From Typha latifolia (lineage: Eukaryota > Streptophyta > Magnoliopsida > Poales > Typhaceae): a stretch of 64,000 nucleotides of DNA. The DNA is taken from positions 4,588,001-4,652,000 of the forward strand of contig CM034105.1 of the NCBI GenBank assembly GCA_019914945.1, read 5' to 3'. Made by a program: the position numbers and the translations under genes. The notes beneath the pieces are model-generated. The model worked only from the letters and a program-made list of their open reading frames with translations, did not search any database and was not told the origin of the DNA. Below, one piece after another: positions 1 through 12,400 of this stretch; the stretch's first letter is position 1; the number at the start of each line of letters is the position of its first letter.

Positions 1-64
1 GTCATCTGTTATCGTGTCATTAATTCCCCTTTTACATTGCCTTTTTCCAAAGAGTTTTAGAGGA

Positions 65-196
65 TTAGGCAGTATATCTGCTGTTTGATTTCAGTCGCTT
101 TGCCTCAAATTGGAACCCTGCTTGAAATAGCATTGGAGCTCTCATTCCATCGAGTTTCCTCGCACCTCTAAGTCCAAGACTTGCTCCAATTTCAAC
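65..196 (-). CDS. probable last exon of an unrecognised gene
   Basis: On the minus strand an acceptor (TTTTAGCAG, ending at 197) is followed by 43 open codons and a TAA stop at 65-67. The peptide begins VEIGASLGLRGARKLDG and ends FEAKRLKSNSRYTA. It has a balanced composition and no low complexity, as expected of a real exon. The exon length of 132 nt means the preceding intron would lie between codons if the acceptor is right. I do not recognise the family. Upstream exons should lie at higher coordinates, but the next clear gene on this strand (DUF538, 1585-2055) is complete in itself, so either further exons in 200-1500 escaped me or this exon is a remnant. Confidence 0.35.
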   Translation of the reverse strand, partial: VEIGASLGLRGARKLDGMRAPMLFQAGFQFEAKRLKSNSRYTA

Positions 197-1584
197 CTGC
201 TAAAAGTTAGCTTACCACTGAGATGAAGTAAAACATAACTTGCATAACAACAACAAAGATTCCTGTTATTTTATCTCTGGTTAACTTGCATTGAAGTCTT
301 AACAGAGCTTGCTTGCAAAATAAAAAGCTAATAGGCCGGGGATATTATATGTGAATGAAAAGCTGCTTCGTGACAAATGATGCAATGCAAAGCTACTTCC
401 AAACCAAGGATCTAGCAAACAGATGCAGTAATCTGCATGAAAATTTTCCTAAAACAAAAGAGGCACATCTTGGATTATTTACAAGTACTTAAGTTACATC
501 CAAAGGAGAGAAAGAATTCCTAAACCTTCGTGACCCATTCATCTATAAGAACATACTTACAGAATCAACTCAGTAACTAAGTATTGAGGCTATCGCTTAG
601 GGGCTAAGGCCGGGCCTGAGTATTCAAGACATACTACTGCTACCAACTACCTACTCCAAACAAGACACAGGTAGAGGTGACAAAAGTTGACCCCACCTAG
701 TAACCCAACAGGGTGACCTAACTTTTAAATAGGTTTAGGTAATAAATAGGTTTAGGTAATAAATGGGTTCTAACCTTGTAATTGAATGAGTTGTGTTTGT
801 GTTTAGTACCTCAACCGATTTAACCATCAACTCTTTTATGACACAACAATCATTTTATGATCCGACTAACTTATTCATGGCCAGATTAACTCATTTATAA
901 CCCAATTGTTTATAATTTAAAAAACTCTTTTATGACTCGACTAGCCCCTTTATTATTCAAAAAATTAATATTTATAATTTTAAAAAACTCATTTATAACC
1001 CGAATAACTTATATAAATTTAAGTAAATTGTGTTACGTGATAACACTTTATAATCCGTTTAATAAATTGATCGTATTTATGTTTAGAAATCTACTTTGTG
1101 CTTGCTTTTGCATTATCATAATCCGACCAGAACTTGGCTATAACATCCTTAGGGTTGGGCCTAAGTCTTTATAAATTAATTGCTGAATAAGACAGAGATT
1201 TATATAATAATATGTTTTAGTGATTGAGATAGCAACTTTATAAATCGCTTTATGTGAAAACAAAGAAATCTACGTGGCAGCTTAAACTATAGTTGACCAA
1301 CCATAGAAGGGTAATAAGTTTGGTGAAGAATAGCAAAGGGGTAAAAAAAAAAAAAAAAAATTTCTAATAATCTTCATTAAAATGGAATCAGAGAATTCTA
1401 CTACTTAGATCTCAATCCTCTATGCAGAGATAAATGAAAAGTCTCATCTTTATTCAATTCAACATCTTAATTGCAAATTTTGCAATACAATAGCACAAGA
1501 TCCTTAAACCACAAACACAAAATTATAAAGCATAATTGCAATAAGAAGAATGGCAATCACCATCACAATTTTTCAAAGCATGCC
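197..1584. other. intergenic, AT-rich, no confident gene
   Basis: About 1.4 kb with no convincing coding frame. It holds a 2-copy short direct repeat (ataggtttaggtaataa, about 727-761), a stretch of repeated 'aactcatttataaccc'-like words between 770 and 1000 that looks like a decayed repeat, and an A-run at about 1345-1361. The 80-residue open frame at 932-1174 is AT-driven and resembles no protein I know. Confidence 0.5.
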
Positions 1585-2055
1585 TTACGAATCCGCCGCC
1601 GCCGCATTGACGCGTTCGGACCCGCATCGGCATTGCGGGAACTCCTCGAAGTTGGATGCGGCGAACGACGCCGACAGCGGCCCGACGTAGAAATCGATCT
1701 CCGGGCCGCGGCGAACGACCTCGTTAATCCCGAACCAGAAGAGAAGAACCTTAACGCTAACCCCATTCAATTCCGTGAGATGACCCGGATCGGCTTTTCC
1801 GGTGATCCTCCTCGTATACTTCACCAAGTACCCACCTTTCAGCTTAAACTCGCACTCTCTGCTCAGGATCACCTCAAAGCTGCCGTCCTGCTTCAGCGAG
1901 TAGCTCTGCGCGCCCTCGGGGAGGATCCCTTTGGGGAAATTGTACCTCTCTACCATCTCGTACGCCGAGGGTTCGTCGGAGGCCAGGGCATCGGTGGGTG
2001 CGAGGGACGCGACCGAGATTAGAAGGATTCCCAAGAGGGACGTTCCTATCGCCAT
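1585..2055 (-). CDS. DUF538 family protein, secreted, single exon
   Basis: A 156-residue protein of the plant DUF538 family, small proteins of uncertain biochemical role linked by family knowledge to trichome and stress phenotypes. Residues 1-25 form a hydrophobic signal peptide (MAIGTSLLGILLISVASLAP). The DUF538 core follows: YNFPKGILPEGAQSYSL, then LKGGYLVKYTRRITG, GVSVKVLLFWFGINEV, and the closing block ASFAASNFEEFPQCRCG. I chose the second ATG (2053-2055) because it sits in a strong plant start context (aaccATGgcg) and begins directly at the signal peptide; an ATG seven codons upstream at 2076 is the alternative. Codon use is GC-rich compared with the flanks. No intron is seen. The order of blocks and the length match the family, so the family call is firm while the function is not known. 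Confidence 0.85.
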   Translation of the reverse strand: MAIGTSLLGILLISVASLAPTDALASDEPSAYEMVERYNFPKGILPEGAQSYSLKQDGSFEVILSRECEFKLKGGYLVKYTRRITGKADPGHLTELNGVSVKVLLFWFGINEVVRRGPEIDFYVGPLSASFAASNFEEFPQCRCGSERVNAAAADS

Positions 2056-3444
2056 GGTTGGTCGCAAAGTTGGCATCTCTTTGATGGTTGGTCCAGAGGA
2101 ATTGGTCGGTCGAACTCGGATCTTTGCAAAGGAGTTGGAGATAGAAAAAGAGATAGAGAGTACACTATAATTAAAATAGTCTTCATAGTACTGTTGGACA
2201 ACTCATCCTATAGCATTTGGATTGTTCATTGTGTTAATAGAAATATCATGCATGCATCCTCTTATGTATCTATCTCCCAACTCTTCCATGATTGTTTACT
2301 TGTCTAGAAGTTTTCTCAAATCAGTCCGAGCCTCCAAGAGCAATGGTAATATCATTTCACTAGATCAAATGTAGAGTAGATGAAGAACAAAATAAATAAA
2401 AAACATTGTCTATTGTCTTGTAATCTGAAATTGGATGCATCACGGCGCAGAACAAAGACAGGACACATGGAATTTTTTTTTTATTAGAGAACTAGATTTG
2501 TTTCCAAATTTACTGGGAGTATGATGGAACTCTTTCTAGAGGGGACACACCAAGAAGGTGGCTTGGACGGCAAGCCCTTGGAAGTCCAACTTCTCACTGG
2601 TATTGACCTTACTTTGGCCGAGTTTTTGACCAGACTAGCCCTTCTTTAAATTTTGTTTATTCAAATAAATCACATGTTAAACTTAATATTAAAAGAGTTC
2701 TATCTCACTAGTCTTTTATATTTAGATAGAAACACTAAATTTTTTTAATAAAATATTAAACTGTTCGTCATCTTAGATTTTTAAACAATTGAGCATTTTA
2801 TTAAAAAAACTGAATAATTTGGATGAGCTATTGACCTCTTTTTGCAATTCTAAGTGCAATTGGCTACAAGAAATATTGCGCTATTCCATCTCAGAGATTT
2901 TTTTTTCTCATATCCTTAAAATGACATTTATAACTAAAATAAATAACAAAACACAAAATTATGACATGATAAACTTTTTTATTTTTATTATCATTTATAT
3001 CTTTCTCGTTTGAGATCCAATTAAGCTTCAATTAATACTACATTAGTTTGAGATCCGATTAAGCTTCAATTGATATTACGTTGGTTTTTTTTCATCTTCA
3101 TATGTCCAAAAGTGTGACCTGCCGCAAAAGGAATGAAGGGAGAAGGCTTCTCTCATTGGCTAAAGAGGTTCGGAGGGCTGACTGCAAGACGATAACAACA
3201 ATACAAGTATGAGCGAGTTGAAAGTTATGACATATAGTCAAGACATTCATGTTGACATATTCTCATTGAGCATAGCTTTAATTGTTTTTTTTAAAGGTTT
3301 TAATACCACATCTGGTATTTTCCAGATCAAAACTTCGCAAACCAACACAAAATTGCTAATAACATTAGCAATCTAAGACTGGCATAGAGGCTTTAATAAT
3401 CTTCGACCTGACAAATGCAGACTTATGAAGCTACTTGACAATAA
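2056..3444. other. intergenic between DUF538 gene and PHD/SWIB gene
   Basis: Promoter side of the DUF538 gene and the region 3' of the PHD/SWIB gene. It is AT-rich with no supported gene. A 38-bp tandem duplication lies at 3009-3084 (tttgagatccaattaagctt and its near copy). Confidence 0.5.
3009..3084. repeat. 38-bp tandem duplication, two copies
   Basis: Two adjacent 38-bp units, 3009-3046 and 3047-3084, both start tttgagatcc and differ at only a few positions, mostly transitions. Confidence 0.8.
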
Positions 3445-6400
3445 TTACAATGTCAAACGGATAGCATCGTTCAATAAGATAGCATTCTCCCTAGATTGAC
3501 CTATCCTCCACACTTTAAAATTGTCATCAAAGAAGCCTTCTTCTCTCCAACGTCGGAGCAACTTCATTGCAAATGGCCCTTGCTCATTTCCTTGAGGGTC
3601 AATGTAGTGCCACACGTTCTGGCTGTCAGGAATCACTTCTTCCAAACTCTTCTCATGAGTATCTACCATGGGTTGTTTCTTTTCCTGTAAGGTATTTGAG
3701 TAGACTTCGTCTTCAACCAGATCTATGAACAGTGTTTCTCCAGTTTTGTTTCCCTTTGGATCTTCCTCATCTTCATCAATTTCAATCACCTGACAGTTGC
3801 TGCTGTTCTTGTTGAGTGCACTAGAGTCATGTGGCTCACTTTCTGCAACAAAGGCATAGATCACACACTAAGCTGAAGAACTTAGATTCTCTCTGTAAGG
3901 AACTATGATAGTGAATGTATTTTCAAGTTTCCATATGAAAAATCACGTATAGTGCAGATTCATGATCTTTACAAAGAGTGTGTGAATGTAAGTTCGATGG
4001 TTCCTTACAAAATTTGATCCCTAAGATTACAAGTCCACACAAATCTTCCATTAGATATTGAGGAAGATTAAAAATGATTATCATAAAATTCAAAATAGCA
4101 TAAATTGACAATTAACTGTATTATGACTAAATTACTGAAACAATATAAACCTCAGCTTTGATAGGCCTGAACATATAGATGAAAACTATGATATGCAGCC
4201 ATCATGCACAAGAGAAAGGAATAATACCGGGTAGGAGCATTAGTTCTTTATCCAACAAAGAATACATTCAGATATAGTAAAACAGACCAAAAAAAAATTT
4301 ACCATCTGTGGTCCAGAGATGCCCACCAATGAGGGACATGACAAGATAGCTAACTCAAGGTCTCAGACCACTATACAATTATCTGAAGCACTGCATATGT
4401 ATGCACTTCCGAAAATTAGAAGGTAGCATCAAAACATTGGCAAAGAGTTACTACTCATAGATGTTCTGAGTTATATGACAAAGCTGGAACACCTATCGGC
4501 TACCATACAAAACATATTGCATTCAGAATCTTGAATTTAAAATGTTTGACAATGAAAGAAAAGGCAACAAAATAACACCTTTATGTCCTTCACTTGGTGC
4601 CTCATTGAAAATAATGGCGGCACTAGCTGGAAACCGCATGCAGAAACAATGCCTTTAGAATCTTGAAATAAATGTTCAACAACGATTAAAAAGAAAAAAA
4701 AAAAAAGACCTTTAGGTCTTTCATTGGCTGCTTGATTGGAAGTAGCGACACTACATAGAAACGACATGCAAAACTTTTATACATATGCATGTGTAATATG
4801 TCAGTGATGTCCGCATCATTCTCCTGGAGCAGAAGAGAACTTGACTCTATCAAGTTTATCCCCTGCAACGGTTATACTACTCCAATCTCTTAGTTTCTTG
4901 ACACTCCAAGTTACTTCAATCAAGCCAAATATCATCAAACATAGAGATAGGCTTCATACCTCCACCCTCAAGCTAGGGTTTCACACTCAAATCTTCCTGA
5001 TAATAAAGACTTATCCTTAGTTACTTTGAGCAGTGAATTAAAACTTTCCTCATACTACTCTAACTTATCAAACACTCCACATTTGATGACCATCAAATCT
5101 TCCTTTGTGGCTTCGTAGTGATGACAGGTTTTTTTCTACTGCTGTGGAAATAGTGACGAGGTTGGGAGAGATGGGTAGCAAGGTAGATTAATGGGCAACA
5201 GTGGTAGAAAAGATAATTTGGAAAAGATTTGAACCTTAAAAAATCATTGCTTTAATACCAAAATAATGTAAAACAATAGGATCTTTAGAGTTCTACGAAC
5301 GATAATGGTTAGAAAGAGAAAAGGAATGAGGTTTCACACCTCCATGCTCAACTAGAGTCTCATACTTAAAACTTGGAGATAAATATCAAAAAAATTCATT
5401 TATTCATTAACCCTAAGTAAAAAAGTTAGCCTGTATATAGACTTTACAGCGACAACAAGCAATAACACCTTAAACAATTGCAAAAAAATTAATATGACTC
5501 TAAACACTATAAATAACAAATGTATAATAACAAAAATGACTTGAGACTAATTCCTTGAAAGAAGAACTGCACTTATACATATAATATGTAATATGTCAAT
5601 GATATCCGCATCACTTGAGCTTAGAATCAGCAAGACAAACATTCGTTTAAATGGATTTATGCTAATATGTCAACATTAAAATTAGAGATATCTACACTGG
5701 CACCCCTTGAACTATAGGTCGGTATAACTTACTGCCCTAACATCACTAGCCCCTGAAGTTTCCTGCCATACACAAATTAGGACAGTAAAGTCCCTTTAGT
5801 CGTCCTCCCTCCAAATTGCCATTAGCTTCCTGTCTCCTTCATTAGGCAGCAGCATAGATTAGTCTCCTTCCTCCTCTATCCGTTCGCCCTCTCCCTCTTT
5901 CATTCCTTCTCCATCTCCCTTCCCCTCTCAAAAATCACAACCCTAAAAGATCATTAGAAAATCCCCTTTGAATGCCAGTGAAAGCATAAACTCTGCTATA
6001 ACCCACACAAGGTTTGGAAGCTGATCTCTATCGCAGTCAGGTTTGGAGCAGAGAAAGGCAGGAGCAAGAGACGTGTTGTATTGCCTTCCAACGAAGTCCT
6101 TCAAAATTTTCTTCTGGCACATGCCCAAGAGGACGAAGAAGCTTGTCGAGGAAGGGCAGGCACATTGGAGGAGGGAGGGTTTGGATAGGATTACAGCAAA
6201 GTGATAGAGGAGAAATAGGGAAGGGCAAAAAATTCTTTTATAAACGATCATCATCTCCCAATTAACTTAAATTAGGGGTAATAGGTAATTGAATTTTCTG
6301 TCAATGTCGTAAGGCCTTTGAGATTTATGACTAGTTGGGGGTGTAAGTGTGATTGTATAAAGAATAGATTGAGGGGTAATGTGATAGTGACCTATAATTC

Positions 6401-9400
6401 AGGAGGTACTTATTTAAAGAGGATACAAAAAAGGATGCATTTAAGTGCCAGCAGGACAGTCCATGCCACAACTCATCCAGCTGGCAAGTGATGCCTCATT
6501 AGTGTATTCAGTTGATCAAGACGAAATGCACATGGAAAGCACACATGTTAAGTAGCACGGTCTAATAAGGTTGCTAGATACTGGACCTGGTGTAACTCAA
6601 AGGGGAAAATGCAATCACATTAGCTTTGAATGACAGTCCTAGGTGAAAAATCATCAGGTCAATTAGAAAAGGAACAATAACAGGTTTAGTTTCACAACCT
6701 TCAGTCTTCTCCACTTGATCATCCGCTGGAGCAACAATCCCACCAGCAAAATCATTTTTAAGAACTGCAGAAATCCATATTTAACTGTCTAGGTTAAAAT
6801 TATATAAAATCAGAGGAAGCACTGGTTAAAATATATGAATGATGTAGTAGAAATGTTAAGGAAATGAATTGCCAAGTTAAAACTAAGACAGTGATGAATC
6901 AACTTAAAGCATGAAGAGCAGATTCTTTAGAAAAGTTTTACTTGACAGTGGAAAGCAAGAAACAGAAAAAAAAAAATGTTTTTGCACAAAGAATTTTATG
7001 TTACTCAATCCCAGAATCGATATGAACAGTTAAGAATTAACCATTGTCAGAAGTTTTAGTTGGCACTATTACCAAATGATGCCTCATACATGGCTGCATA
7101 TTCATATGCCATCCCTTAAGTGGCTACACATAGGAAACAAAGACCACTTTGAACATATTGAGACATTATTATCATTTTTCCATTACAACATCTCAATATT
7201 CTTAAACAAAAGATATGCTTTGAAATGCAAATATCCATGTTCCATATTTCCTTTCAAATTTATTATTTATTTCAGTTTCTTACTTTCTATCTGTTTATTA
7301 ACACAATAGTGCCTACCATATGCACTATTCTGGCTGCCCACTGCCAACATATAATGGCCACCTTTTAGAGCATTGGAAAGTGGCAACTCAATGAAATAAC
7401 ATATTCAGTATGACAAGTTGATTTGATAAGCTGCAAGAAAAGGAGAAGGAAAAGATACTGTTATGAACTTACCTGATGCCCTCAAAAGTGGATATATGAT
7501 TCAGGAACTTCCAAGATTTAACATATATAAAGAGAGCTTGAACCAAATATGGGGAAAAAAAAACAAAGGCCCTACAGAGCATACAATGATAACTTTGAAG
7601 CAACGACATAAGGAAATGAATAGCACAACAGGAAACAATTCAAACTACTCCATATAACATTTTCAATTCACAATGGTGCTCAGTTTCAGGTCGCCAGTTG
7701 GTTGGTCTGACCAAGAAAGGTGAACTTTACTCAATCAAGCATGCCCATAAACTGCTTAAAGAAAGCAAAGAAGCAAGCATTTGAACTCATACAGGAACAA
7801 ACCACAAGTTAAGATGGATATGACCATTTGGTGTTTAATGTTTCAACCTTTTGAAGCACTTGTATGTCATCCAATCCACTACTGGACACCATCATCCATT
7901 GATCAAGACCTAGAACTTCCTAACTATATATAAGCAAGGATGAAGTCCTTATGACCCATTATTTATATGATGAAGACATAAGTGAAAGTTACAATCTGGT
8001 ATACTGTAGGGAGATATCCAAATAAATTTGTATACTTGTCTGACGATATTTAAATGTGGTAAATAATATGAATCATCAATTGAAATGATCCTCAACTCAA
8101 AATAGTGACAGTAAGCCATGACAAATTTTCTTCTTTGCAACTCACCAACAGGCAATGAAGTCTAGAAGTAAATTATAACGTATAACCTGTAAACTAGAAA
8201 TTGTCATCTCGAGATGAGTCTGTTTGTCTCTTTTTCTTTCTTGAGATCTTCTATGGCTAGAAATCAGTTAGTCCAATCTCTTAAATAATTGAATACAAAA
8301 TCTACCAAACATTTAGAAAGGAAAGAAGATAATACAGTAATTTCTTCTATTTAAAGATAATGTGATTCAAATATGGTTGATCAAAATGTAGAAGTAATTG
8401 TAATTCTAAAACCAGTTACATTTAGAATGAAAAAGAGCATCATCACAAAGAAATGCCATCAAGGTTCCAAGTATCGAAATAGGGATCAGGATTAGCCGTT
8501 AGAAAAAAAAATTATCAATCGTCCATACCGGACTGAATTTTAAAATAATTTTTAAAATATAAAAAATTTCTAATTTTTTCCAAAAAAAATAATTATAGGA
8601 CATGAATATAAATTATTCATATATAGTCTAAAAACTAAAAAATAAACACTATTTTCTCTATCTCTGTCTTTTCTCTTTTTACCACTTACACTCTCCTTCT
8701 CTCACAGATAAAAAAAAAAATTTACCTTCCCTCGCACTAATTCTCTCTTAACAAACTCTATCTATCACTTTCTTTCTTATTAAACTCTCTCTCTTATCAA
8801 ACTCTCTCCCCTACTATCTCTCTTTACCACTAACTATTTCCCTTATTAACTCTCTCTCTCTCTTTTTCACTACCTCCTCTCTCCCTCTCTGATTCCCTCT
8901 CTTTCTCTCTCTCTAGCCCTCACTCTTCTTCTCCCACTCTCTCTCTCCCCCAAGCCGATGCTTCTCTGATGTGATTTTGGCCTCCATCAACGTCCGGCGA
9001 AATCTTCCGACACAGGTTCGGCTCCGTCGACCTCTGCCACACTCTTTCTCTCTCTCTCCTCCCTCTTTCTCTCTTTCTCTCTTTCTCTCTCCCAATTTTG
9101 GGTCAGAATTGGCTAATACGACCAATACCAAACCGAAGCGGATCGAGTATCTATCGATACTAGGCCGAGACCAGTCTTTGGACTAGTTTCGGCCTTGAAT
9201 CGGGATCGGCCGATCTCGATCTGTTTTAGCTGATAACTCGGGATTAGCCGAAACTAGCTTTCATGGTTAGCATTGCATATGATGTACAACATAATCTGAT
9301 ACATACTCACAAAAGTAGAAGAAAGAAAAAAAGAAGTAACTTTACTAAGAGTACATATTGCAAACCTTCATGGTTTTCTTTTGCGCCATTTTCATGGAAA

Positions 9401-12400
9401 GATGACCAATTCTCTGTTACAAACAAACAATGCAAGAGCTCAAATCAAATGCCAGTTTTCTACTACAAAATGATCAAAATATATACATGATATTAACTTA
9501 AATTTAAGCATCAGGTATTCCAGTATATTTAAATATTGTTGAACAAAAGTGAGACAAAAATGGAAAGCTAGCAAACAGATGTAGTACATTAATTGTGAGG
9601 ATGACAGAAGGTGGATTTCCAGTTTACACTAATTTAAGGTACTTCCCTATCAAGAGTGAATGTTAACCAACACCAGATCAGAGCTCAACAGCTGTTAAAT
9701 TAAAGGCAAACTTTTTTTCTCGATAAATAGGAATTATCACTTTTAGAAGATCAAGTGGAGTACCTAGCAGTATCTAAAACTACAAAGTCATCGATTTAAG
9801 AAGAAATTCTTACTCTCAGCATAGGAATCATCACTTTTAGAAGATCATATTAGATGTAATTATACAAACAACAGACCTTCTGGTCTTTCTTTGCAGTATT
9901 CTCGCTGGACAAGAGTCCTTTCTCTGATGCACCATTGCAAAAGTTGTAAACATGAAATTTTCATTATATATTTATATCTCAAATTAAAAAGTTAGGAATG
10001 GAAGATTAATTATCATCTGGTTTCCATATTTTAAAGATTGAGATAATCTTACCTTATAGTAAAATTAGTATTATCCAAGTACAGAATATATGCCAGAAAA
10101 GTCAAAAAATAGGAGAGAGAGAAGTGAACCTTTATTTTCTTGACGAGAATCCTTGACTGAGCTGGTAGTATCTATTATATCGCTAATGTCAGCAAGAACT
10201 CGAGGAATCTCTTTAAGAAGACGTTGTCTTTCAGAAGATGTCCGGAGTAGCTCTCTTTTATCAATGTAATCAAATAGCTTAGAATCCAAAACAGGTCAAG
10301 GAGACACTATACCTACGTAAGCTTTCAAGTGATTCTTTTGATGCAATAGAAATTTACCAAAAGAGCATCCTAGAGCATGAGGCTCCTGCTGCCAATATGG
10401 GGTATGGTAGGGGTAGGTGGGCGTGTGCAGCTTTATCTCATTTATGGAGAGATTTTTTTTACATGAGCTGAATGCATGGGCACGAGGTGCATGATAGCAA
10501 GCTTACCATCACACATAGGGTACCCCTTGTAGAGTAGAAATAGATAACATTCTGAAATATATAAAGTATAAACATGCCGTCATTCCTAAACATGAAGGAT
10601 ATTCTCTGCGCCATCCCTTCTCATTTGCTCGATCTATCAATCTTTGTAATTTCACGAGTTCTCTATCAATCCACTGAAAATAATGAACATAATCAACCTC
10701 CAAAAGAAATGCAAATCAGAGAAGAATCTAGCCGGATAGTAAATTTTCTAAAAGCAGCATCTGACATATAAGAGAGTTATGATTAAGCTCTTCAAGGCCT
10801 CAAACTGTAGCCATGGATATCAGCTACATAAGGTATGCCATCTATCTTCTGATTATGCAACTCGCAATAGTCGGCATACCTCATGCAGCAACAGTTACAA
10901 TATCTTACCAATCATGAAACAGCAGGGAAAATTATGATGAAGTATTTTTGCTTGCTTATCAAACTTTAGTTCTCCACCCCTATGAAACCATCTCATAGAT
11001 GGGCAAATTATATGTAGGATATTTTGTTTTTCACAATATACTTACATGATTAGTTAAATCCTCATGCACGGTTCTCACCTTTTCCTCAAGCTCTGCCTGA
11101 CAAGAAGAATATCAGAATCTTAATACACCTTAGACATTTATGATATATCACAAACAATATTCTGATAGAATTAATATAGAAGGAAGATAAAGAGACCAAA
11201 ATTCCCAGCATAATGTAAAGACAAGATTGATTTGTATAAATCTTTAGTATATTATTGCAGAGAAGCAAGTAATACTACGTGTGGAAATCACATAGCAGAA
11301 CCCACCTTTAATCTATTAAGAAATTATTAGTAGTACCTACACTAGCTAGAGGAGCAAGGAAACTGATGCTGACTATAATTGATAATTAAGTACAAATGCA
11401 TTAAGGACCATCCACTTTGTGGTTTGTGTACATGACAATCATGAACAATTAATCATCAACATCTACAATACTTAGGCTCGTATTCCTTTTGAGTTGAAAA
11501 ATCAACATTCTCCCTCATAACATGCACAATATACTCCTCATAGTTGACTCAGTTACTCACTTCTATTAAATTTGATCATCCAACACGAGTAAAATAGTTA
11601 TGTTTTGTGATGATAGTCATGCTTAGAAGGCGTAAATAGTGTTCTCTAGCCAGCACCCAGACAACCATGGAAGATAGTTCTTCCTGTCGTCATTAGAAGC
11701 ATAATCTATTGTGGCGATTTTCCTTCATTCTCAGATAATAAGGCCCAATTTATCAGATAAAACAGTAATGTAGCAAAACAAAAAGGCAACTAACAAATTT
11801 TTAACTGAGGATGGGATAATTAATCAAATAATAGAAATATAAAAGAATCACAATAAGATATCCATAAAGACCTCCAATCTCACCACAAATCAATTCAAAA
11901 AGAATATTGAAAAGCATATCCAGATGAAATAACATTCTATATATAAATATATACGGTTTCTACAGATAGATTCAGAATAATTAACTTACAACAGTAGGCC
12001 TTCTAAATAGGCCTTTCTGAACCAATTGACGAAGTTCTTCACATTCCTCCTGTTTCTCAAAAAGTAAAAGGATACAACGTAAAATTGATAAAAGTAGTAT
12101 AGCATAGCAGCACATATTTAAAACTATATGCAGAAGAATAGAAAGCAGGACCCATCTTCTACAATCCACTCAAAGGAAAAATACCTATTAAATATATGGC
12201 ATACTGTAAACCTGATTCAAAAATGAATAAATAAATAAATAAAAGAACTGGTGAAAGAAATCAAAATGAATTATTTTTTTAGAATCGATTTTCTGTCACG
12301 TGATTATGCGATAGCTTGATTTCAAGCATATTTAATACAATTAGTTTGGACGATAATCTATAAAATAAATTTGTGATGTAGACTGCAATTACCCATATCA

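Noticed and set aside
727..765. Telomere-like aggtttaggtaata words
   Set aside because: Only two units and not the plant telomere repeat TTTAGGG in tandem.
7042..7065. 24-nt micro-exon of the PHD/SWIB gene
   Set aside because: It keeps the frame and has AG/GT ends, but the acceptor lacks a clear pyrimidine tract. It is mentioned only as optional.
7463..7657. Exon candidate ending GGCATCAG/GTAAGT on the minus strand
   Set aside because: A good donor, but every usable acceptor gives either a stop or an 8-nt exon. Kept out of the gene model.
8913..9186. Two overlapping 71-72-residue open frames
   Set aside because: They are translations of a CT-rich tract within a hAT-like element (Ser/Leu one way, Arg/Glu the other). 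The same happens at 18952-19352 and 47937-48312.
10509..10602. Extension of the exon at 10603 to a GT donor near 10520
   Set aside because: It would insert 24 residues not expected between GWRRE and [10 protein letters not shown]. The U12 signals explain the junction better.
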